DNA of 13,614 nt from an uncultured Oscillospiraceae bacterium (GTDB lineage Bacteria; Bacillota; Clostridia; Oscillospirales; Acutalibacteraceae): NCBI GenBank assembly GCA_910588415.1, contig CAJUPK010000059.1, positions 1-13,614 of the forward strand, read 5' to 3'. The first letter of the stretch is position 1. Every line of letters starts with the position of its first letter. The notes under the pieces are model-generated. The model searched no databases and was not told the DNA's origin. It saw only the letters and a list, made by a program, of their open reading frames with translations. Shown here in pieces: positions 1-6,261 of this stretch. The translations under genes were made by a program, and so were the position numbers.

Positions 1-107
1 CCATTTCTGGTCAAAACAGACAGTATTTCGGAGTTTTAAAACAGACTCTAGGGCTGTTGGAAGGATACTCTTCTATTTTACCAGCTATGCCTGCAGCTTT
101 CAAGCTC

Positions 108-131
108 ATATTCCCTTGGGGGCCGGAATAT
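108..131. promoter_or_regulatory. Inverted repeat in the leader of the Ca2+ ATPase gene
   Basis: ATATTCC (108-114) and GGAATAT (125-131) form a perfect 7-bp inverted repeat around a 10-nt centre, about 20 bp before the ribosome binding site of the ATPase gene. It could be an operator or a leader hairpin. No convincing -35/-10 pair was found in 1-164, and the function is inferred from position only. Confidence 0.3.
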
Positions 132-164
132 ACTTCCATAACGACCTTTTGAGGAGGAAACGCC

Positions 165-2825
165 ATGGAGCTGCAACATGTCAACCGCCAGCAGGCTGCC
201 CAAGCCCTGGGGGTAGACCCTGTCCGGGGGCTTTCGCAGGCGGAGGCTGCCCGCCGCCTGGAGCAATATGGGCCTAACCAGATCCGTCCTGCCCAGCGGC
301 AAAGTATTTTGGCCCGGTTTTTGGGCCAGTTTAAGGATTTTATGGTGCTGATTTTACTGGCCTCGGCAGGGGTGTCCTTTTGGGCGTCCAGCCTGCGGGG
401 GGACAGGGAGTACATCGACTCGGTGATCATCCTGGCCATTGTGGTGTGCAACGCGGTCATCGGCACCGTGCAGGAGCTGCGGGCCGACAAGGCCATTGAC
501 GCCCTGAAAAAGCTCTCCTCCCCCCATGCCCGGGTGCTGCGGGAGGGCAAGCGGTTCACGGTGGACAGCGCCCAGCTGGTGCCAGGGGATGTGGTGATTT
601 TAAAGGCTGGGGACCTGGCCCCTGCGGACCTGCGGCTGGTAAGCTCCGTAGAGCTGCTGGCGGAGGAGTCCGCTCTCACCGGGGAGTCGGTCCCCGTGGA
701 AAAGGAGGCGGAGGCGCTCTGCGCCCAGGACGCCCCTCTGGCGGAGCGGAAAAACACGGTGTTCGCCTCCACGGGCATTGCTTCAGGAGCCGGGGTGGGG
801 GTGGTATGCGCCACAGGCATGGACACAGCCATGGGCCGCATTGCCGGGCTGCTGGAGCAGGAGAGTTCTCCCCAGACCCCTCTGCAGCTGAAGCTGAAGC
901 AGACCGGCAAGGTACTGGGCCTGGGTGTGGTGGCCATCTGCGGGGCCATTTTTGCCCTGGGCCTGCTGCAGAAGGTGCAGCCCCTGGAGATGTTTATGAT
1001 TGCCATCAGCCTGGGTGTGGCAGCCATTCCCGAGGGGCTGACCGCGGTGGTGACCATTGTGCTGGCCATGGGCGTGAAGCGCATGGCCCAGAAGCGGGCC
1101 ATTGTGCGGCACATGCCTGCGGTGGAGACCCTGGGCAGCACCCAGGTGATCTGCTCGGACAAAACCGGAACCCTGACCCAGAACAAGATGACAGTCACAA
1201 CCTTTTCCGGGGCCTTTGGCGGGGAGCCAGTGGAGAGCCCCACAGCGCAGTTCTGCCTGGAGCTCTGCAGCCTGTGCAACAACGCAGAGACCAACGGAGA
1301 TGGAAGCCTTACAGGCGACCCCACCGAGACCGCCTTTTTACAGGCCTGCCGGGTAAAAAAGCCGGAGCTGGACAAAGCCTGGCCCCGGGCCGGAGAGATC
1401 CCCTTTACCTCTGCTCGGAAGATGATGACCACAGCCCACCGGGGGCCGCAGGGATACCGGATTATCTCCAAGGGAGCGCCGGATGTGCTGATTGCCCGGT
1501 GTACCAAGCAGCTGCGGGGACGGGAGGCTGTGCCCCTTTCCGGCCCGGCCAAGGCCCGCCTGCTGGCAGAGAACGCCCGGCTGGCAGAGCAGGCCCTGCG
1601 GGTGCTGGCAGTGGCCTATAAGGACGTGGACCATCTGCCTGGGGACGACCGCCAGACAGAGAGCGAGCTGGTATTCTGCGGCCTGATTGGCATGGAGGAC
1701 CCGCCCCGCCAGGGGGCCAGAGCCGCTGTGCTTGAGTGCAAGCGGGCGGGAGTGACCCCGGTGATGATCACCGGGGACCATGGGGCCACAGCCCTGGCCA
1801 TAGCCAGGCGCATCGGCATTGCCGGGGAGAACGACCGGGTGCTGACAGGCACAGAGCTAGACCGGCTGAGCGAGGGGGAGCTGGCGGAAAAGCTGTTCCA
1901 GTACCGGGTGTTTGCCCGGGTATCCCCCCAGCACAAGGTGAAGCTGGTAAAGGCCTACCAGCGGCGGGGCCTGGTGGTGGCCATGACCGGAGACGGGGTC
2001 AACGACGCTCCTGCCCTGAAAGCCGCGGACATTGGCTGCGCCATGGGAAAGAATGGCACGGAGGTGGCCAAATCCGCCGCCGACATGGTGCTTACGGACG
2101 ACAACTTCTCCACCATTGTGGCAGCGGTGCGGGAGGGCAGGGGAATCTACAGCAATATCCGCAAGACCATCCACTTTCTGCTCTCCTGCAATATCGGGGA
2201 GATCCTGGTGGTGTTTGCCGCCTTTCTGCTGCAGGCTCCCGCGCCCCTTCTGGCCATCCAGCTGCTGTGGGTGAATCTGGTGACAGATTCCCTTCCGGCT
2301 TTGGCCCTGGGCGCGGAGCCCATCCCCCGAGACGTGATGGAGGAGCCGCCCCACCGGCGGGACGAGAGTGTCTTTTCCGGCGGGATGGGATTTTCCGTGG
2401 CAGTCGAGGGCTGCCTGGTGGGGGCGCTGGCCCTGCTGGCCTACACCATGGGCCGGGTGTGGTTTGACCCCAACCCAGCAGAGCCAGTGGTTGGCCGCAC
2501 CATGGCCTTTGCGGTACTCAGCCTCTCCCAGCTGGTACACAGCTACAATATGCGCTCCCAGGGCTCTGTGCTGGAGCTGGGGCTGTTCTCCAACTCCCGG
2601 CTGAACGGCGCCTGCCTGATCTGCGCCTTGCTGATGGTCAGCGTGATTCTGTTCCCGCCTCTGGCGGCTGTGTTTAAAACCGTGGCCCTTACACCCCTGC
2701 AATGGCTGCTGGTGGCAGGGCTGTCCCTGTTCCCCTTAGCCGCGGTAGAGGGAGAGAAGCTGCTGCTGGGCCGGGTGGAGAAAAAGCGGCCCAGGCGGAA
2801 CAGGAAAGGCGGCAGGCCCCTGTAA
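165..2825 (+). CDS. P2A-type calcium-transporting ATPase
   Basis: An 886-aa P-type ATPase of the SERCA/PMCA-like class (bacterial relatives: PacL, LMCA1), predicted to export Ca2+ across the cytoplasmic membrane using ATP. Visible landmarks in order: N-terminal cation-ATPase domain (about 1-70); actuator TGES near 172; M4 PEGL at 289-292; phosphorylation motif DKTGTLT with Asp332; nucleotide-binding KGAP at 436-439; hinge TGDGVNDAPALK from 608; M5 NIGE (Glu679); M6 N704-LVT-D708; further C-terminal membrane helices. Glu290, Glu679, Asn704 and Asp708 match the SERCA Ca2+ ligands in M4, M5 and M6, favouring Ca2+ over Mg2+, Na+ or heavy metals. The start is set by an AGGAGG about 8 bp before the ATG. 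The basic tail (KKRPRRNRKGGR) is cytosolic by prediction. The gene is monocistronic, ending at the 2895-2938 terminator. The family call is secure; ion specificity is inferred. Confidence 0.97.
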   Translation: MELQHVNRQQAAQALGVDPVRGLSQAEAARRLEQYGPNQIRPAQRQSILARFLGQFKDFMVLILLASAGVSFWASSLRGDREYIDSVIILAIVVCNAVIGTVQELRADKAIDALKKLSSPHARVLREGKRFTVDSAQLVPGDVVILKAGDLAPADLRLVSSVELLAEESALTGESVPVEKEAEALCAQDAPLAERKNTVFASTGIASGAGVGVVCATGMDTAMGRIAGLLEQESSPQTPLQLKLKQTGKVLGLGVVAICGAIFALGLLQKVQPLEMFMIAISLGVAAIPEGLTAVVTIVLAMGVKRMAQKRAIVRHMPAVETLGSTQVICSDKTGTLTQNKMTVTTFSGAFGGEPVESPTAQFCLELCSLCNNAETNGDGSLTGDPTETAFLQACRVKKPELDKAWPRAGEIPFTSARKMMTTAHRGPQGYRIISKGAPDVLIARCTKQLRGREAVPLSGPAKARLLAENARLAEQALRVLAVAYKDVDHLPGDDRQTESELVFCGLIGMEDPPRQGARAAVLECKRAGVTPVMITGDHGATALAIARRIGIAGENDRVLTGTELDRLSEGELAEKLFQYRVFARVSPQHKVKLVKAYQRRGLVVAMTGDGVNDAPALKAADIGCAMGKNGTEVAKSAADMVLTDDNFSTIVAAVREGRGIYSNIRKTIHFLLSCNIGEILVVFAAFLLQAPAPLLAIQLLWVNLVTDSLPALALGAEPIPRDVMEEPPHRRDESVFSGGMGFSVAVEGCLVGALALLAYTMGRVWFDPNPAEPVVGRTMAFAVLSLSQLVHSYNMRSQGSVLELGLFSNSRLNGACLICALLMVSVILFPPLAAVFKTVALTPLQWLLVAGLSLFPLAAVEGEKLLLGRVEKKRPRRNRKGGRPL

Positions 2826-2894
2826 AGGTGGAAGGCGATAAAGGGGATCTCCTTGCCAGATAGGGAGGAACAACGGCGTTTTTGGCAGAAAAAA

Positions 2895-2938
2895 GAAAGA
2901 AAAAGGAGGTTTTCTACAAGAAACCTCCTTTTTCTTTC
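2895..2938 (+). terminator. Rho-independent terminator of the Ca2+ ATPase gene
   Basis: A perfect 18-bp inverted repeat, arms 2895-2912 and 2921-2938 around an 8-nt loop. The core is GGAGG/CCTCC, with A-rich left and T-rich right flanks forming the base of the stem, so the + strand transcript ends in a U-rich run. It lies 70 bp after the ATPase stop. Confidence 0.9.
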
Positions 2939-3128
2939 CCGGAAGCCCTTCAGGCCATAGGCATATCAGCTTTACGCCAGCCCCTTGAGAAAGAGCCTGG
3001 TCTTGGCTTCCGGCTTACCGGCGATCAGGCCTTTATAAAATTTTTAAACCAGACCCCCTTCTTCGTACATACAAAATATAGACCGGGTTCACAGGTTTTT
3101 TACAATAAACAGCGCTTTGCTGCTATAT

Positions 3129-3162
3129 TTCGACAAGTTTTTTGGAATGACAGTAGTATAAT
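3129..3162 (+). promoter_or_regulatory. Candidate Spo0A-dependent promoter: 0A box, 21 bp, TATAAT
   Basis: TTCGACA (3129-3135) is the exact complement of the 0A-box consensus TGTCGAA and overlaps a -35-like TCGACA. A perfect TATAAT follows at 3157-3162 after 21 bp. Spo0A-activated sigma-A promoters of Bacillus subtilis (spoIIG, spoIIE) have a similarly long 21-22 bp spacing with 0A boxes over the -35. It would transcribe rightward into the spo0A 3' end as antisense RNA or a short RNA. This is inferred from sequence only. Confidence 0.4.
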
Positions 3163-3192
3163 CGTCACATAAGCTCACAAACTACAGGTAAA

Positions 3193-3199
3193 TGTCGAA
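3193..3199 (+). promoter_or_regulatory. Perfect 0A box (Spo0A-binding heptamer)
   Basis: TGTCGAA, an exact consensus match, lies 57 bp from the oppositely oriented box at 3129-3135 and about 80 bp past the spo0A stop. A further exact match sits inside the spo0A coding region at 3662-3668. A single heptamer is weak evidence; the local cluster is what makes it notable. Confidence 0.35.
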
Positions 3200-3278
3200 A
3201 GCCTGCCTCTGCCAGGGCTTGTGTATGGAGGTCTTCCACACCCCCATACAGGCTGTAAAGATGGGGTGCTTGCTGGCC

Positions 3279-4055
3279 CTATCCTCTGGCTGCCCGGGGG
3301 GTGGCTGCCTGTAAGCAGAGCTTGTCAGAAATCATGGCTATAAATTCGCTGTTTGTGGGCTTGCCCCGGGTGTTATGTATGGTGTAGCCGAAATAGGAGT
3401 TCAGCACATCCACATCACCCCGGTCCCATGCCACCTCTATGGCATGGCGGATGGCTCTTTCCACCCGGGAACTGGTGGTGTTGTAGCGTTTTGCCACATT
3501 GGGGTAAAGCTGTTTGGTTACGGCATTGATAATCTCGGGGTCCTCTATAGCCATGATGATGGAATCCCGCAGGTAGTGATAGCCCTTAATATGGGCCGGA
3601 ACGCCTATCTGGTGCAAAATCTCTGTTACTTTCATCCGCAGCTGCGGGTCTGCAGGCCCGGTGTCGAAATGCTTGCCCCGGGCGGCGTACAGCGACACCA
3701 CCCGCTGGGCCATCTCGTCCTTGTCATAGGGCAGAATGGAAAAGTAACTTGCGCCGGCTGTCAGCACCTCCCGTTCCAGCATGGGGGTGACGTAAGAGGC
3801 GGTGACGATGAACATGGGCTTTTCTATGGACGGGTCCTGGCTGACGCTGTGCATAACGCCCAGCGCGTCCTGGCCGGGCATAAAAAGCTCCATAATCACC
3901 ACCTGCGGCTTTTCCTGGCGAATACGCCTGAGCAGCTTATTGCCGTCCCGGGCTTCAAATACCGCCGTGCCTCCCAACTGCTTCAGCTTTTCAAGGGGGC
4001 CGGCGGGCCATTCGCCATCTTCCGAACATATCAGTACCTTTATTTGCTTATCCAT
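3279..4055 (-). CDS. spo0A: Spo0A-like sporulation regulator with a degenerate receiver
   Basis: A 258-aa protein with Spo0A architecture: receiver (about 4-120), linker, and the Spo0A-specific C-terminal DNA-binding domain (about 138-255). The C-terminal half is strongly conserved (IGVPAHIKGYHYLR, TTSSRVERAIRHAIEVAW, KPTNSEFIAM), so 0A-box binding should be retained. The receiver is atypical. The position of B. subtilis phosphoacceptor Asp56 is Glu56 (codon GAG, 3888-3890), the conserved Lys108 is Leu108, and the acidic pair is Glu12-Asp13. The Thr at about 85 is kept. It therefore probably cannot be phosphorylated normally and may be constitutive, Glu-mimetic or regulated otherwise. It could be a second Spo0A paralogue, since the usual spoIVB neighbour is absent, or a divergent sole Spo0A. 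The start is fixed by AAGGAGG (4062-4068), 6 bp from the ATG. Confidence 0.92.
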   Translation of the reverse strand: MDKQIKVLICSEDGEWPAGPLEKLKQLGGTAVFEARDGNKLLRRIRQEKPQVVIMELFMPGQDALGVMHSVSQDPSIEKPMFIVTASYVTPMLEREVLTAGASYFSILPYDKDEMAQRVVSLYAARGKHFDTGPADPQLRMKVTEILHQIGVPAHIKGYHYLRDSIIMAIEDPEIINAVTKQLYPNVAKRYNTTSSRVERAIRHAIEVAWDRGDVDVLNSYFGYTIHNTRGKPTNSEFIAMISDKLCLQAATPRAARG

Positions 4056-4088
4056 TAGAAACCTCCTTCTCCATTGGAATGTGAATAA

Positions 4089-4117
4089 ATTTTACCATAA
4101 CTTGCCCTTTCTCGCAA
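4089..4117 (-). promoter_or_regulatory. Candidate sigma-A promoter of spo0A
   Basis: Read on the minus strand: -35 TTGCGA (4117-4112), 17-bp spacer, -10 TAAAAT (4094-4089). This leaves a short leader of about 30 nt containing the AAGGAGG. Spacing is ideal and both hexamers are near consensus. Confidence 0.5.
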
Positions 4118-4142
4118 GTGCTAAATGAGAAAAAACTATAAA

Positions 4143-4176
4143 AATATATTGCTGATTTATGTCATGCTGTGTCGAA
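4143..4176 (-). promoter_or_regulatory. 0A box and candidate second promoter upstream of spo0A
   Basis: TGTCGAA on the + strand at 4170-4176 is a perfect 0A box; its complement TTCGACA reads toward spo0A. After 21 bp comes TATATT (4148-4143). This is the same layout as the element at 3129-3162 and resembles spoIIG/spoIIE-type promoters, suggesting autoregulation. It is inferred from sequence only. Confidence 0.4.
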
Positions 4177-4298
4177 TAAACTCAGAATAAGGTTTTTCGT
4201 TCTTATTTGACAAGTGCTTTTTTGACATTTTATTTATAATCGTATCCATATGGATTAGAGCTTTTTTACAACCAAATCATGCGTTGATAATGAATAAA

Positions 4299-4334
4299 CC
4301 GGCCCCGCTGCCTCTATACAGACAGCGGGGCCGG
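4299..4334 (-). terminator. Hairpin terminator after the GH2 gene
   Basis: A perfect 12-bp GC-rich stem, CCGGCCCCGCTG (4299-4310) and CAGCGGGGCCGG (4323-4334), with a 12-nt loop. On the minus strand it lies about 70 nt past the GH2 stop and is followed by TTTATTCATT. The + side also has a T-rich tail, so it could act both ways and shield the spo0A promoter region. Confidence 0.7.
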
Positions 4335-4402
4335 TAATTTTTCTGGAATAAAGAAGACGAAACGGAACAAAGGAGCCTATTTCTCCTTTTTAGCGGCAGG
4401 GC

Positions 4403-6151
4403 TTAGCTGTTGCGCTTTTTGAACTCCTCCAGAGGGGCCTTGGGATTTCTCTCCATGTCCAGCAGGCCGTTTACCTCCTGGAACACATCGGTCAGCTGGG
4501 TGTAGCAGTAGCCGGAGAAGCCAGGCAGTTCTTTGGCGCCCCGGGTAATGGCCCCAAAGCGGTCCAGCAGGGCCTGGGTGTCAGCCACAGCGCCGTTATA
4601 GCCCCAGTTATCGCCGCCGGAGTCCTTGGCCATGGCAATACCCCCAAACTCGCTGAAGATCTTGGGCTTGCCCCAATGGCCATAGCCCTGGGCGCTGATG
4701 AGCTGGCCGGCCGGCGAGTTGTTCAGCACGCTGTCCTCGCTCTCATAGCCCTTCAGGTCCTCCGGCCAGGCGGTGTAGTCGTGTACAGTGACAATATCCG
4801 TCTGGGCCTGTTCCCAGCCGTCGTTGCCAGAGACCAGCCGGGTGCCGTCCAGGCAGTGGACCATGTGGTACAGGCAGTCGTTGAGCCGCTGGGCCTCCTC
4901 CTGGCTCTGGATGGCGGGCACGCCCCAGGACTCGTTGAGCGGCGTCCACACAATGATGGAGGGGTGGTTGTAGTCCCGGCGGATGGCCTCGGAGAGATCC
5001 CGCATCAGGTTGCGCTTCTCGCTGTCCCGCAGCCAATAGGCGCTGGGCAGCTCGCTCCACACCAGCAGGCCCAGCTTGTCCGCCCAGTAGAGGTAGAGGG
5101 GGTCCTCAAACTTCTGGTGCTTCCGGGCCCCATTGTAGCCCATGGCCAGGGTGAGCTCCACGTCCTTCTTCAGCGCCTCCGCGCTGGGGGCGGTAAGCAG
5201 CCCGTCTGCCCAGTAGCCCTGGTCCAGAATCAGCCGCTGGTACAGCACCTGGTTGTTCAGGGTGATCTTGTCCCCGCACACGCTGACCTTCCGCAGGCCG
5301 AAGTAGGTCTCCACCCGGTCCGCCACCTGCCCGTCCACCAGGGTCTCAATGGTCAGGTCGTATAGGTTGGGGTCCGTGGGATACCACAGGTGCAGGCCTC
5401 TGATCTCCTCGTCGTGGCGCAGGAACAGGCTGGTCTGCAAAAAACGGTCCGTGGTCAGGCCCACCTCCTGGCGGGCGGCTACCCGGCCCTTAAAGGAGGC
5501 TGTCAGCCGCACAGAGCCATGGGGGGGCAGCTCGTTCAGGGTGACCTCCACCTTCAGGGCCCCGTTCTCTATATCAGGGGTCAGGCGGAAGTCCTCTGGG
5601 TAGTACTCGCCCACACCCTCCAGCCACACGCTCTGCCACAGGCCAGTGACGGGGGTGTACCAGCAGGCAAAGGGCTCGGGACGGTAGCTCTGCTTGCCCC
5701 GGGGCTGGTCAAAGTCCAGCCGGTCCTCGCAGCGCACGGCCAGGGTGTGTTCCCCGGGGCCGCACTGGCTGGTAATGTCAAAGGTAAAGTCCGAGTAGCC
5801 GCCTGTGTGGCTGCCCAGGAACTGGCCGTCCAGCCAGACCTCTGCCACATAGTCCGCCGCGCCGAAATGGAGCAGCCTGCGCAGGCCGCCCAGCTCCTCC
5901 GGCAGCTGGAAGCTGCGCTTATACCACACCACGTCGCAGTGCTCTTGGCTGTTGATGCCCGAGAGGCTGCTCTGGTAGGGGAAGGGGACCTCAATCTTTA
6001 AATCTCCCAGAGAGTGGCCCGGCTGATACCAGCGCTCCTGCCTGCCGCGATTCTCTTGGTCAAAGGCAAATTCCCACTGGCCATTCAGGGTCAGCCAGTG
6101 CTCCCGTTTCCGGTCGGGCCGGGGGTATTCGCCGCGAATGGGGCTTGTCAT
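4403..6151 (-). CDS. Glycoside hydrolase family 2 enzyme
   Basis: A 582-aa GH2 glycosidase without an apparent signal peptide, so probably cytoplasmic. Domain order by eye: sugar-binding jelly-roll (about 1-185, with WLDGQFLGSHTGGY), immunoglobulin-like sandwich (about 185-285) and TIM barrel (about 290-575). Catalytic residues match clan GH-A: acid/base Glu407 in PLNESWG and nucleophile Glu501 in IFSEFGG, a spacing like that of beta-glucuronidases. Beta-glucuronidase is unlikely: the usual acid-base NEP is NES here, and the carboxylate-recognising N-x-K motif is not seen (the corresponding segment reads NGLLDMERNPK). A beta-galactosidase or another exo-beta-glycosidase acting on host or plant glycans is more likely; substrate is unknown. 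At about 580 aa it is compact, without the extra C-terminal domains of LacZ. The ribosome binding site (AAAGGA, 6164-6169) is rather far from the ATG. It appears monocistronic. Confidence 0.93.
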   Translation of the reverse strand: MTSPIRGEYPRPDRKREHWLTLNGQWEFAFDQENRGRQERWYQPGHSLGDLKIEVPFPYQSSLSGINSQEHCDVVWYKRSFQLPEELGGLRRLLHFGAADYVAEVWLDGQFLGSHTGGYSDFTFDITSQCGPGEHTLAVRCEDRLDFDQPRGKQSYRPEPFACWYTPVTGLWQSVWLEGVGEYYPEDFRLTPDIENGALKVEVTLNELPPHGSVRLTASFKGRVAARQEVGLTTDRFLQTSLFLRHDEEIRGLHLWYPTDPNLYDLTIETLVDGQVADRVETYFGLRKVSVCGDKITLNNQVLYQRLILDQGYWADGLLTAPSAEALKKDVELTLAMGYNGARKHQKFEDPLYLYWADKLGLLVWSELPSAYWLRDSEKRNLMRDLSEAIRRDYNHPSIIVWTPLNESWGVPAIQSQEEAQRLNDCLYHMVHCLDGTRLVSGNDGWEQAQTDIVTVHDYTAWPEDLKGYESEDSVLNNSPAGQLISAQGYGHWGKPKIFSEFGGIAMAKDSGGDNWGYNGAVADTQALLDRFGAITRGAKELPGFSGYCYTQLTDVFQEVNGLLDMERNPKAPLEEFKKRNS

Positions 6152-6204
6152 GGTTTGTCACTGTCCTTTCCAAAGGTAAAATTTTATATCAGTGCTATGC
6201 CCAT

Positions 6205-6233
6205 AGTGTATCAAGTTTTTTTGCTGCCGTCAA
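6205..6233 (-). promoter_or_regulatory. Candidate promoter of the GH2 gene
   Basis: On the minus strand: -35 TTGACG (6233-6228), 17 bp, -10 TACACT (6210-6205). Just downstream, CTATG-GG-CATAG (a 5-bp inverted repeat within about 6194-6205) could be an operator half-site pair. The region is AT-rich against GC-rich genes. Confidence 0.5.
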
Positions 6234-6261
6234 TGGCATAAGGGGAAAATAAAGGGGATTT

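Larger units (their letters stand above)
2939..3278. other. Gene-free stretch between the ATPase terminator and spo0A
   Basis: No credible gene is seen here. An AT-rich part (about 3030-3170) carries a 0A box and a candidate + strand promoter (3129-3162). A second 0A box lies at 3193-3199. A 7-bp hairpin (TGTATGG 3222-3228 with CCATACA 3244-3250) sits just past the spo0A 3' end and lacks a T tract, so it is a weak terminator candidate. Confidence 0.5.

Noticed and set aside
11..1552. Long antisense open frame within the ATPase gene (and similar ones opposite the GH2 and TetM-like genes)
   Set aside because: A by-product of GC-rich codon use in the true gene: no homology recognised, no ribosome binding site, low-complexity translation.
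2882..3172. 96-aa open frame after the Ca2+ ATPase
   Set aside because: Its start lies in the terminator hairpin, it has no ribosome binding site, its composition is unlike neighbouring proteins, and it crosses the candidate 0A promoter.
4207..4240. Promoter from two TTGACA hexamers and TATAAT on the + strand
   Set aside because: The spacings are 22 and 7 bp and no gene lies downstream on that strand.
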